Shown in pieces: positions 7,013 to 14,758 of a stretch of 32,906 nt of DNA (the first letter of the stretch is position 1; each line of letters begins with the position of its first letter). The notes beneath the pieces are model-generated. The model was given only the letters and a program-made list of their open reading frames with translations, was not told where the DNA came from and did not search any database. Where the stretch lies: NCBI GenBank assembly GCA_021731085.1, contig JAKFYB010000007.1:1-32906 (forward strand), read 5' to 3'. Source of the DNA: Dehalococcoidia bacterium. Lineage in GTDB: Bacteria; Chloroflexota; Dehalococcoidia; DSTF01; JACRBR01. The translations under genes were made by a program, and so were the position numbers.

Positions 7013-8682
7013 ATGCGAACACCCTTGGTGACCTTTGGTCTCGTCGCCGCCCTTGCGGTTCTCGCCGCGGTCCTCGTGATCGGCGCAGAGCGGGATGCCG
7101 CACCCGCGGGCGCGGCACAGGCGCCCGTCGTCGGCGCCGGCGGCATGCCGGAGATGGGCGTCGGCCAGCCCGATCTTGTCGTGACCAGCATCGTCAGCAA
7201 CCAGAACGGCCCCTTCCCGTGCCAGACGCCGGCTGGTGTGCTTGTCACCGTCAGAAACCAGGGCACGGCGGCGGCGCCCGCAAGCTTCGGCGGCGTCAGT
7301 GTCGGGTCGCTTGTCGAGGTGGTGGAGTTTCCAGCCCTTGCCGTCTCGCAGGAGGCGACGGCCTTCGCGCCCGTCATCGGTATTCCGTCGGGTGACACGT
7401 ACACCGGCCACATCGATCCCCTGAATGTCATCGCCGAGAGCAACGAGTCGAACAACACGCTCGTCGTGAACGGACTGGTTGTCGGTTCACTCCCGACGTG
7501 TACGCCAACGCCGACCATCACAGCGACATTCACTGCAACGCCAACCGCGACGCCCACCGGCTTCTCCGGCCAGGACACCGACGGCGACGGCATTCTCGGC
7601 TCCGTCGATAACTGCCCCTTCGTGTTCAACCCCGGCCAGGAGAACAGCACAGACGGCAACTACATCGACCACTCTCCGCCATACAACCCAGCGTCGATGA
7701 CAAGACGAACCCACTGTCCGACCGCATCGGCGATGTGTGCGACACGGACTGGGACAACGACGGATTTGAGAACAACATCGAATTTGTCGCTCCGTGCCCG
7801 ACGCCCACGCCTGGCCCCGGCCCGACCCCCGGACCATGCGGTCCACCACCCTGCTCGCCCAGCCCCACGGGCACGAACAACGTCCTGCGCGACACCGACG
7901 GCGACCGCGCGCTCGACGGCGTGGAGTGCGCGCTAGGCACGGATCCGACATCATCGTCGAGCGCGCCAGCGATCGCGCAGTGCGGCCCACTCGGCGACGC
8001 CGATGGTGATGGGTTGACCGATCGCGTCGAGTACTGCTACTACGGCACGCTCGCCAACAACATCGACTCGGACGGCGACGCGACGCTGGACGGCGCAAGC
8101 GACGGTTGCGAGACGCGCTCGTTCAACGGCGACCGGATCGTGAACGTGGCCGATATGGGGATGCTGGCGACGGGCGTTTCCGGCACCGTCGCGTATCACC
8201 CGAACGTCGACGTGAACAAGGACGGTGTGCTCAATCCAGCAGATCAGGGCATGGTCGCAACCTTTATCTCGCCGTCGGGGCGTTGCCCGAACGGCCAGCC
8301 GGACCTGCGTGTGCTCTCAATGAGGATCGAGTTGGAGACGGGCAGTTCGTGTGCATACACGTCGACGGCGCTGGGCCTGCGCGTCACGGTGCAGAACGCC
8401 GGAAACTTCGGCGCTCCCGCCTTCTTGCTCCAGGTCGACGGTATCAACCACCTACTATCGATGGGCCTTGGCGCCGCGCAGACGCTTAGCATGTGGTTCG
8501 GCGGCGCGCCCTACAGCAATATGGGTGGTCACAACGTGTTCGCTGACAGCGGCCAGACTGTTTTCGAGAGCAGCGAGTCGAACAATGTCCTTACCCAGAT
8601 CGTGCCAATCCCAACCTTGCCACCAACGTGCACACCCACGGCTACGCCGTCGCCAACGGCCACGCCCTCTCCCCCAATCTGA
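7013..8682 (+). pseudogene. Frameshifted secreted protein: CARDB, TSP3-like repeats, dockerin-like, second CARDB
   Basis: The reading frame opens at ATG 7013 with a signal peptide, a CARDB-like domain ending AESNESNNTLVV, a Pro/Thr linker and the first calcium repeat. At about 7687-7690 the frame breaks: the sequence reads CCCA where the paralogues have CCCCA. Adding one C restores YNPSVDD and continues into GDVCDTDWDND, a dockerin-like pair (NGDRIVNVADMGMLATGV, DVNKDGVLNPADQGMVA), a second CARDB domain (about 8290-8610, ending ESSESNNVLTQI) and a Pro/Thr-rich tail. The whole protein would have about 556 residues. The unshifted frame continues to 7936 as nonsense. It could be a real mutation, a phase-variable tract or a sequencing error. 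It is the only one of the four with a domain after the dockerin-like module. Confidence 0.8.
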
Positions 8683-8707
8683 CCTTCAACGGCCGCCGTT
8701 CACCAGC

Positions 8708-8713
8708 TATCCT
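8708..8713 (+). promoter_or_regulatory. Possible -10 box (TATCCT) for a leaderless start
   Basis: TATCCT ends 7 nt before ATG 8721 and there is no Shine-Dalgarno sequence. A weak -35-like TTCAAC lies 17 nt upstream at 8685-8690. Confidence 0.3.
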
Positions 8714-8720
8714 TTCTTGC

Positions 8721-9188
8721 ATGACTGACTCCACATCACCGCGCATCGACCTCACGCCGCACTGGCAGTCCGTACAGGACAGTATCCTCCAGATCGTCGA
8801 CCTTATTCCCGAAGACAAACTCAACTATGCGCCCAAGGAAGGTCTCTGGAACTCGCGCGGCATCATCATCCACGTCGCCGACGCGCGCGACCAGTGGCTC
8901 ACGCACACCGTCGTCGATGGCGGCGAGTACCCGAACATCTGGACGACGGCACGCACCGTGGACGACCTCAAGCGCGAGCTTGCGCGCACGTGGGAGCGCC
9001 TGCTGCGCTTCCTCGGCAACCAATCGCAGCTTGATGCGGAGTACGACGACGAGGATCGCAACGGCCAGATCGTGAAGGTCTCCGGCCACTGGATCGCCTT
9101 CCACCTGTTGGAACACGACATTCACCACCGCGCGGAGCTGCTCCAACGCCTCGCCCACCTCGATGTAGCGCACCGCATCGATTTCTAG
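8721..9188 (+). CDS. DinB-like four-helix metal-binding protein
   Basis: The 155-residue protein looks like the DinB/YfiT fold, a four-helix bundle that binds a divalent metal through three histidines. Candidate ligands are the His in IIIHVADARDQW and two in HLLEHDIHHRAELL. Some relatives are thiol S-transferases, but the substrate cannot be told from sequence. This DinB family is unrelated to DNA polymerase IV despite the name. The start at 8721 fits the family length; an in-frame upstream ATG at 8628 lies within the preceding gene. Confidence 0.75.
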   Translation: MTDSTSPRIDLTPHWQSVQDSILQIVDLIPEDKLNYAPKEGLWNSRGIIIHVADARDQWLTHTVVDGGEYPNIWTTARTVDDLKRELARTWERLLRFLGNQSQLDAEYDDEDRNGQIVKVSGHWIAFHLLEHDIHHRAELLQRLAHLDVAHRIDF

Positions 9189-9293
9189 CTTGACGGCGGC
9201 CCGTTGCGGGATTCACAACAACCGTGATCACGCGCTGCGAAATCATCAACCGAAGATCATTTCCGTTGTCGAAGCAGGTACTTATTGTTACTG

Positions 9294-9321
9294 TGACACT
9301 AAGTCTTTGACACTAAGTCCC
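9294..9321. repeat. 14-bp tandem direct repeat
   Basis: TGACACTAAGTCTT (9294-9307) is followed at once by TGACACTAAGTCCC (9308-9321). The unit is twice seven bases. It lies in the 185-nt gap before riboflavin synthase, near a GC-rich hairpin (GGGCGGG-cgc-CCCGCCC, 9331-9347). Confidence 0.75.
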
Positions 9322-9373
9322 CTGACAGGAGGGCGGGCGCCCCGCCCGTCGCGGCCGAAGGCGGAAGTGCATC

Positions 9374-9970
9374 ATGTTCACAGGCATCATCGAAGAGGTC
9401 GGCGAGGTCCGCTCCAACGAAGAGGGCACCATCGCCATCAAGGCGAAGAAGATCCTCTGGGGTACGAATCTCGGTGACTCCATCGCCGTCAACGGCGTCG
9501 ACCTGACAGCCAAGCACTTCGACGAAGAAGGCTTCATCGCCAACGTCATGCCCGAGACATACCGCCGGAGCAACCTGGGCGAACTCAAGGCGGGCGACCC
9601 GATCAACCTCGAGCGCTCGATCCAGCTGGCTGGTCGGCTCAGCGGCCACATCGTCCGTGGCGTCGTCGAGGCGACCGGCACCATCGACTCGTTTACGCCG
9701 GAGGGCGAAGCCATCATCCTCCGCATCAACGCCAGCCCCGAGATCCTGCGCTATGTCATCATGAAAGGGCCTGTCACCATCGACGGCATCAGCCTGACGG
9801 TGATGGCCAAGGACGATCACTCGTTCTCGGTGTCGCTCGTGCAGTACACGCAGGAGAACACGAACCTCCACGCCCGCCAGCCCGGCGACCGCGTGAATCT
9901 CGAGACCGACATCATCGCCCGCTACGTCGAGGCGATGCTCCAAGACAGGAATGTCGTCCCGCCAGAGTGA
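9374..9970 (+). CDS. ribE: Riboflavin synthase alpha chain
   Basis: This 198-residue protein converts two 6,7-dimethyl-8-ribityllumazine molecules into riboflavin. It opens with the family hallmark MFTGIIEEVG and has two lumazine-binding repeats: residues 1-95 (VNGVDLTAKHF, MPETYRRSNLG) and 96-198 (SGHIVRGVVEATG, TIDGISLTV, FSVSLVQYTQENTNL, DIIARYVEAML). The usual GGHxVxGHVD motif lacks its second His and Asp (RGVVEATG), and the IPHT segment reads VQYT, so this is a divergent copy. GGAAG lies a few bases before ATG 9374. It is 82 nt upstream of ribBA. No FMN riboswitch could be recognised in the 185-nt leader. Confidence 0.88.
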   Translation: MFTGIIEEVGEVRSNEEGTIAIKAKKILWGTNLGDSIAVNGVDLTAKHFDEEGFIANVMPETYRRSNLGELKAGDPINLERSIQLAGRLSGHIVRGVVEATGTIDSFTPEGEAIILRINASPEILRYVIMKGPVTIDGISLTVMAKDDHSFSVSLVQYTQENTNLHARQPGDRVNLETDIIARYVEAMLQDRNVVPPE

Positions 9971-10052
9971 ATGTAGGGATGAAGCTTGGGCTCCGTCCCA
10001 TTCCGCAGCAGTCGCAACAGACACGGGCCCCCGCCTGGATCGCGAGACATAG

Positions 10053-11303
10053 ATGCCATCGGATATGCCACCCAAGGTCACAGATAGGGAAGTGAAGCGC
10101 GCGCGCAGCCTCGCCACCATCGAGGAAGCGATCGAGGAATACCGCAACGGCCGCGCCGTCATCATCATCGACGACGAGGACCGCGAGAACGAAGGCGACC
10201 TCACGATCCCGGCGCAGTTCGCGACGCCCGAAGCGATCAACTTCATGGCGCGCCACGGCCGCGGGCTCGTCTGCGTGCCGATGACGGCTGAGCGCATCGA
10301 CCAGCTCCGCATTCCGATGATGGTCAACCACAACAACGACTCGCACTTCGGAACGCCGTTCACCGTCGGCGTCGAAGCGAAGGCCGGCGTTACCACCGGC
10401 ATCTCCGCGGCCGACCGCGCGCGCACGGTGCAGGTGCTCATCGACCCGAAGGCAAAGCCGAACGACCTCGTCATGCCCGGCCACATCTTCCCGCTTAAGG
10501 CACGGGATGGCGGCGTGCTCGTACGCGCGGGGCAGACGGAAGCGACCGTCGATCTCTGCAAGCTCGCGGGGCTGTACCCGGCGGGCGTCATCTGCGAGAT
10601 CATGAACGACGACGGCACGATGTCGCGCCTGCCGGAGCTCAAGAAATTCGCCAAGAAGCACACTCTGAAGATCATCAGCGTCACCCAGCTCATCCAGTAC
10701 CGCCAGCAGAAAGAAAAGCTCGTCCACCGCGTCGCCGAGTCCAAGCTCCCGACGAAGCACGGCAACTGGACGTGCATCGCCTACAAGGCGATGACCGACC
10801 CCGACGAGCACATCGCCTTCGTCATGGGCGATGTCTCGGGCGAGGAGCCCGTCCTCGTGCGAGTACACAGCCAGTGCGTGACAGGCGACGTATTCGGCTC
10901 AGCACGCTGTGATTGTGGCGAGCAGCTCGAGATGGCGATGAGGATGATTCACGAAGCCGGTCGCGGCGCGATCATCTACATGCGCCAGGAGGGCCGCGGC
11001 ATCGGCCTGCATAACAAGATCAAGGCGTACGGCCTGCAGGACAAAGGCATGGACACCGTGGAGGCCAACGAAGCACTGGGCTTCCCCGCCGACCGCCGTG
11101 ACTACGGTATCGGCATGCAGATCCTCGTCGATCTCGGCATGAAGAACCTGCGCCTGATCACCAACAACCCCGCGAAGCGCGCCGGCATCGAAGGCTACGG
11201 CCTGAACGTCACCGAACGCATCCCCGCGCACACCGTCCCCAACGAACACAACGTCCGCTACCTCGAGACAAAGCGCAAGAAGATGGGCCATCTGCCCGCG
11301 TAG
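10053..11303 (+). CDS. ribBA: Bifunctional 3,4-dihydroxy-2-butanone 4-phosphate synthase / GTP cyclohydrolase II
   Basis: The 416-residue enzyme supplies both entry branches of riboflavin synthesis. The N-terminal half (about 15-220) makes DHBP from ribulose 5-phosphate and shows DDEDRENEGDL, TGISAADRART and GHIFPLKARDGGVLVRAGQTEA in pieces. The C-terminal half opens GTP and shows the zinc cysteines in SQCVTGDVFGSARCDCGEQ, then RQEGRGIGL and NNPAKRAGIEGYG. The length is normal for RibBA. No strong ribosome site precedes ATG 10053, and an ATG four codons later is an alternative. It follows ribE in the same direction. Confidence 0.95.
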   Translation: MPSDMPPKVTDREVKRARSLATIEEAIEEYRNGRAVIIIDDEDRENEGDLTIPAQFATPEAINFMARHGRGLVCVPMTAERIDQLRIPMMVNHNNDSHFGTPFTVGVEAKAGVTTGISAADRARTVQVLIDPKAKPNDLVMPGHIFPLKARDGGVLVRAGQTEATVDLCKLAGLYPAGVICEIMNDDGTMSRLPELKKFAKKHTLKIISVTQLIQYRQQKEKLVHRVAESKLPTKHGNWTCIAYKAMTDPDEHIAFVMGDVSGEEPVLVRVHSQCVTGDVFGSARCDCGEQLEMAMRMIHEAGRGAIIYMRQEGRGIGLHNKIKAYGLQDKGMDTVEANEALGFPADRRDYGIGMQILVDLGMKNLRLITNNPAKRAGIEGYGLNVTERIPAHTVPNEHNVRYLETKRKKMGHLPA

Positions 11304-11332
11304 TCGTTGGTCGCTGGCCTTTAGGGGGACTG

Positions 11333-11704
11333 ATGGGCGAGGACGGCATCACGACAAACGGCAAGCTGTCCTACATCCAGATCCCGACGCTCGACGCTGC
11401 GGCGTCGGCCGCCTTCTATCGCGATGTCTTCGGATGGGAACTGCGCGGGTCGGCGGAACATCGCAGCTTCACGGACGCCAGTGGCGAACTTATCGGCGCC
11501 TTCATCACAGGACGAGAGATCAGCCGCGAGCCAGGCATCCTCCCCTACATCTATGTCAACGGACTGAACGCAGCAGTCGAACGCATCAAGTCACACGGCG
11601 GCGAAATCGTGCGCGCGCCGTACCCAGAGGGCGACCTCTGGGTAGCGACGTTCCGCGACCCTGCGGGCAACGTCATGGGTATCTGGCAAATGGGCGGACG
11701 TTAA
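11333..11704 (+). CDS. VOC-family (glyoxalase-like) protein
   Basis: This 123-residue protein has the paired beta-alpha-beta-beta-beta layout of the vicinal oxygen chelate fold: an SYIQIPTLDAAASAAFYRDVFGW start, a PYIYVNGLNAAVERIKSHGGEI middle and a FRDPAGNVMGIWQ end. The usual metal-binding His at the first strand is missing (YIQIP) and the last strand lacks the Glu, so it may bind a ligand without metal chemistry. AGGGGG lies 5 nt before the ATG. Two heptamers (gtcgttg, gtcgctg; 11303-11316) sit in the gap from ribBA. Its 3' end is only 4 nt from the convergent GNAT gene. Confidence 0.82.
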   Translation: MGEDGITTNGKLSYIQIPTLDAAASAAFYRDVFGWELRGSAEHRSFTDASGELIGAFITGREISREPGILPYIYVNGLNAAVERIKSHGGEIVRAPYPEGDLWVATFRDPAGNVMGIWQMGGR

Positions 11705-11708
11705 CCAA

Positions 11709-12395
11709 TCACTCGTCGTCCCAACCAGGCGGAGCGTCCGGCCGCCAGCTCAGGCCCAACAACGAGTCACCACGGTCGCGGTCGACGTGCTCGAACACGA
11801 CCCACTCCTCCGGCTCGACCTCTATCTCCATCACGGGATAGCCGATCGGCGCGCCGCTGCCCTCGACGACGAACGTCTCCTCGTCGAAACGCTGGACGCC
11901 ATAGATGTCTGCGATCGCGCGGCCGACTTCACGCTGCCACGCCGTGATCGGCACGCCGGGCTTGGGAACGACGACGGGGTTGCGCGACATCGTCCGCATG
12001 CTCGCTGGGTGCGCCATCCTCCCGACCGATAGCGAACGCCCCTCCGGACGGATGCCCGCCGCGCCGATCGCCGTCATCTCCAGCGCACCGAAGAGGCCGC
12101 GCCGGCGGAACTCGGGCGCCACGCAGCAGATGCCCGCAAGCGCCACTGGCGTCGCGGGCAGCCGCGGCAGATCTACAACCCGCATGTCACCAAGCGCGAA
12201 GCCCGCCGGCGTCCCGTCCTTCGCCGTCGCTATCGCGGCGTACCGCAGCACGCCGAATGATTTGTCCAGGTACGGATGATTCGCCTGCCGGTAATTCGTG
12301 TCAAATAGCGCGTGCATCAGAGCCCGCTCCTCAGCAGTCGCGTCCACTGTTGCGAGCGCGTGCACGTCAAAATCCGGCAGATTCGGCTGCTGCAT
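11709..12395 (-). CDS. GNAT-like N-acetyltransferase family protein
   Basis: The 228-residue protein contains an acetyl-CoA binding motif A in AGICCVAPEFRRRGLFGAL, which fits the R/Q-x-x-G-x-G/A loop of GNAT enzymes. The rest, including a Trp/Glu-rich C-terminus (EVEPEEWVVFEHV, GLSWRPD), is not assignable. The substrate is unknown. ATG 12395 is chosen because a TACAAT box ends 7 nt upstream with no Shine-Dalgarno, consistent with a leaderless message. A longer frame from 12473 would run through the divergent promoter region of the sigma gene. Confidence 0.62.
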   Translation of the reverse strand: MQQPNLPDFDVHALATVDATAEERALMHALFDTNYRQANHPYLDKSFGVLRYAAIATAKDGTPAGFALGDMRVVDLPRLPATPVALAGICCVAPEFRRRGLFGALEMTAIGAAGIRPEGRSLSVGRMAHPASMRTMSRNPVVVPKPGVPITAWQREVGRAIADIYGVQRFDEETFVVEGSGAPIGYPVMEIEVEPEEWVVFEHVDRDRGDSLLGLSWRPDAPPGWDDE

Positions 12396-12402
12396 GCACG
12401 GA

Positions 12403-12408
12403 ATTGTA
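12403..12408 (-). promoter_or_regulatory. Possible -10 box (TACAAT) for a leaderless start
   Basis: On the minus strand TACAAT matches the sigma-70 -10 at five of six bases and ends 7 nt before ATG 12395. No convincing -35 was found. Confidence 0.35.
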
Positions 12409-12533
12409 ATCGAGCCCCGCGAAGCTGAATCGGCGAAGGCCGCTTGGACGTCAATGGCCGATGCTTCTATCACCGTAACCTTTCAGGTGTCCCGAGGGAT
12501 GTATATGCAGTGCTGGCAAAACCGGACGTCCAA

Positions 12534-13085
12534 ATGGTGAGTGAGCGCAGCGCAACCGCGCGGGCCGGGCAGAGCGAGCAGGAGTTGGTCGACCGCCTCC
12601 TCGCGCTTGATGGTTCTGCGTGGCGTGAGCTGTTCGAAGCGAACTATGGCCGCGTGTACGGCTACGCCTACCTCCGGCTCGGCAATGCCGCCGACGCCGA
12701 GGATGTCGCGGCCAGCGTGTTCTCGGAGGCCATAAAGAGCATCCGCTCCTTTCGGTACCGCGGCATTCCGGTGGCGGGCTGGCTGTTCCGTATCGCTCAC
12801 CACGAAACGGTTGATGCGCTCAAGCGGCGTCAGCGGCTTCCGGCGTCAATCGTCGGCGATCCGGGCGGCGAGCACACGGACTTAGCGAAGGCCATAGATC
12901 GCATGGATCTTGGCGACGCGTTGGGTGGCCTCAAGCAGGAGCACCGTGACGTGCTGATGTTGCGCTTCATCGAAGATCGCAGCGTCCGCGACACGGCGGA
13001 GATCCTGCGAAAGACCGAAGGCGCGGTGAAGGTGCTGCAGTTGCGGGCGTTGCGCGCAATGCGAGCACGAATCGGAGGAAGGTAA
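12534..13085 (+). CDS. ECF-type RNA polymerase sigma factor
   Basis: The 183-residue protein has the two-domain ECF layout. Region 2 lies at about 28-95 (LFEANYGRVYGYAYLRLGN, DAEDVAASVFSEA, GWLFRIAHHETVDALKRR in pieces) and region 4 at about 125-178 (LKQEHRDVLMLRFIEDRS, then a helix-turn-helix with TEGAVKVLQLRALRAMR). ATG 12534 is chosen because the SERSATARAG start is a normal short ECF leader; an in-frame ATG at 12444 lies in the promoter gap. The next gene begins 3 nt after the stop and encodes a membrane protein that is probably its partner or regulator. The target promoters are unknown. Confidence 0.88.
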   Translation: MVSERSATARAGQSEQELVDRLLALDGSAWRELFEANYGRVYGYAYLRLGNAADAEDVAASVFSEAIKSIRSFRYRGIPVAGWLFRIAHHETVDALKRRQRLPASIVGDPGGEHTDLAKAIDRMDLGDALGGLKQEHRDVLMLRFIEDRSVRDTAEILRKTEGAVKVLQLRALRAMRARIGGR

Positions 13086-13088
13086 GCG

Positions 13089-14168
13089 ATGGCCGGCGAA
13101 CGGGAACGTCCTGAAGACCGACTCGAAGAACTCTTGTCTGCCCCCAACACGGGCGAGACAGGTGCGCCGCGCGCGAATGAAACGGGCGAACTTTCCACCT
13201 TGCGCGACGTAGCAGGAGACATGCGCGATGCGCGCGCGTCCATCCCGCCGTCGAAAGGCGCCGGGGCGTTCGCCGCGATGATGAATCAACTGGAGACGGC
13301 ACGAATGAGTGAGGAGACAGGCGGGTTTGGGGAAGTGATCGCGGGATGGTGGAAGCGGCCGGTGCTGCGAACGGGCGCGGCGGTTACGGCAGCCGTCCTC
13401 GTGCTTGGTGGCGCGAGCCTCGGCGTGGCTGCGGCGACGGGCAACGAACCAGTACGCAATCTTTTCGGCATCTCGTCCAACTCGACGATCAAGGTTGAGC
13501 TCACCGGCACGGTGGTCTCCGTAAACGGCCCCGTCGTCGAGGTCAGCGCAAACGGCGACATACGCGTTGTCGTCATCGACGAGAACACTGATCTGACGTC
13601 CGGCGGGGACGATGACACACCGCTGCCTCTCGACGGCATCCTGGTCGGCCAGGTCGTCGAAGTGCACGGACGGTTGCAACCAGACAATTCGATCCTGGCG
13701 ACACGCTTCCACCTCGAAGACGGCGATGATGGCATCGGCGGCACGCCAACGGCCGGCGCTCCCACGCAGGCCGTACCGACGGCCGACGCCACCTCCGGAG
13801 TCCCCACCGTCGTGAACCCGACAGTTGGCGTGCCGACGGTCGGCAGCACCCCGTCCGCAGGCCCCACGGTTGACGACCATGGCGGTGACCGCGACGACGA
13901 TGATGATGACGACAACAGCGGTTCCGGCAGCGGGGACGATGACGGCGACGACGACAACAGCGGCTCCGGCAGCGGCGATGACGACGGCGACGACGACAAC
14001 AGCGGCTCCGGTAGCGGCGACGATGACGGCGACGACGACAACAGCGGCTCCGGTAGCGGCGATGACGACGGCGACGACGACAACAGCGGCTCCGGCAGCG
14101 GCGATGACGACGGCGACGACGACAACAGCGGCTCCGGTAGCGGCGACGATGACGGCGACGACGACTAA
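13089..14168 (+). CDS. Membrane-anchored DUF5666 protein with Asp/Ser/Gly repeat tail (putative sigma partner)
   Basis: The 359-residue protein has a cytoplasmic N-terminus (1-90), one membrane segment (about 92-117) and an outside DUF5666-like beta domain (about 136-211: VELTGTVVSVNGPVVEV, GQVVEVHGRLQPDNSILATR). A Pro/Thr/Val linker follows, then six copies of a 14-residue unit, DNSGSGSGDDDGDD. The very acidic tail could bind calcium or hold the domain away from the cell. GGAGGAAGG precedes ATG 13089, 3 nt behind the sigma gene, so it is probably an anti-sigma-like or co-regulated partner. Its N-terminus lacks an obvious zinc anti-sigma motif. The DUF assignment is from memory. Confidence 0.75.
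   Translation: MAGERERPEDRLEELLSAPNTGETGAPRANETGELSTLRDVAGDMRDARASIPPSKGAGAFAAMMNQLETARMSEETGGFGEVIAGWWKRPVLRTGAAVTAAVLVLGGASLGVAAATGNEPVRNLFGISSNSTIKVELTGTVVSVNGPVVEVSANGDIRVVVIDENTDLTSGGDDDTPLPLDGILVGQVVEVHGRLQPDNSILATRFHLEDGDDGIGGTPTAGAPTQAVPTADATSGVPTVVNPTVGVPTVGSTPSAGPTVDDHGGDRDDDDDDDNSGSGSGDDDGDDDNSGSGSGDDDGDDDNSGSGSGDDDGDDDNSGSGSGDDDGDDDNSGSGSGDDDGDDDNSGSGSGDDDGDDD
13911..14162 (+). repeat. Six 42-bp tandem repeats in coding sequence
   Basis: Six consecutive 42-bp units start at 13911, 13953, 13995, 14037, 14079 and 14121. They differ mainly at synonymous third positions (GGC/GGT, GAC/GAT), so the protein unit is kept exactly. The unit is a multiple of three, so copy number can change without a frameshift. 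Confidence 0.93.
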
Positions 14169-14190
14169 CTCAGGGTTCTTTCCCTGCACA

Positions 14191-14226
14191 GCGAAAGGGC
14201 GGCCAATCGGCCGCCCTTCGCTCTTC
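14191..14226 (+). terminator. Rho-independent-type terminator hairpin
   Basis: A perfect 10-bp stem AAGGGCGGCC/GGCCGCCCTT (14195-14218) with loop AATC stands 27 nt after the stop of the DUF5666 gene. The following bases are pyrimidine-rich (cgctcttcccc) but not a pure T-run. It may serve both the sigma operon and the convergent gene at 14265. Confidence 0.75.
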
Positions 14227-14264
14227 CCCGAAGGGTCCCGGGGGTCAGCTCATTCGCCTCGGCT

Positions 14265-14630
14265 TTATGCGGGAGCCCCACTCGTCTGACTCGGCTCGCT
14301 CGACACCGTGCGGCCAACCCCGACTTTGCGTTCGCCCTCAGGTCCCGCAACGGCGCCATGCATGATCTCTTCATTGCGGCGCTGAATATCCTCGAGCTGA
14401 TGCCGTGAATCGCCCGATGGTGTCCGCGGCTCCTGGACGTCGGTGGGCGCCGGCGGCTCCTCTTGCTGTAGCGGCTGCGTCTGGCCCGGAAGTGGGTGCC
14501 CGGATCGCTCCAACTCATCCTTTTGTTCGTCGTTCAGCTGTCCTTGATCCGCCACCCTAAGCAGGTCGACGCGTTGCGTCTTCTCCTCCTCCGTGCGTGG
14601 TGAATAAGTCGTTGAGCCTTGGCCGTTCAT
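14265..14630 (-). CDS. Hypothetical hydrophilic protein
   Basis: I do not recognise this 121-residue protein. It has no membrane segment or signal peptide and is rich in Glu, Gln, Pro and Arg. A charged, probably helical part (EEEKTQRVDLLRVADQGQL, DEQKDELERSG) is followed by a Pro/Gln linker and a second helical part (HQLEDIQRRNEEIMHG). The start is well supported by AGGAG 7 nt before ATG 14630. It stands alone between a terminator and the dioxygenase gene. It is likely real because of the ribosome site and a codon pattern like its neighbours. Confidence 0.6.
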   Translation of the reverse strand: MNGQGSTTYSPRTEEEKTQRVDLLRVADQGQLNDEQKDELERSGHPLPGQTQPLQQEEPPAPTDVQEPRTPSGDSRHQLEDIQRRNEEIMHGAVAGPEGERKVGVGRTVSSEPSQTSGAPA

Positions 14631-14758
14631 ATGTCATCTCCTGTCGCGCGTCTATGACGCATCTCAAGGATGACGATCGCCAATTGCTTAGCGCTGGCAT
14701 GACGATGGTTTGATCTTGCAGAATCGTGTCGGACAACCAGGCCAAGAACGACCGACGC

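Noticed and set aside
8721-9188. DNA polymerase IV (dinB)
   Set aside because: The match is to the unrelated DinB/YfiT metal-binding fold; the only Y-family polymerase homologue here is at 1265-2608.
9331-9347. GGGCGGG/CCCGCCC hairpin as a terminator
   Set aside because: The 3-nt-loop stem has no T-run, and lies just before a start codon and not after a gene.
9189-9373. FMN riboswitch before riboflavin synthase
   Set aside because: The conserved RFN blocks could not be recognised. The gap instead holds a 14-bp tandem repeat and a GC hairpin.
13286-14125. Ser/Pro-rich minus-strand frame opposite the DUF5666 gene
   Set aside because: It mirrors the 42-bp repeat and has no ribosome site; the plus-strand gene has a clear one and recognised domains.
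13911-14162. CRISPR array
   Set aside because: The six units are directly adjacent without unique spacers and are in-frame codons of a membrane protein.
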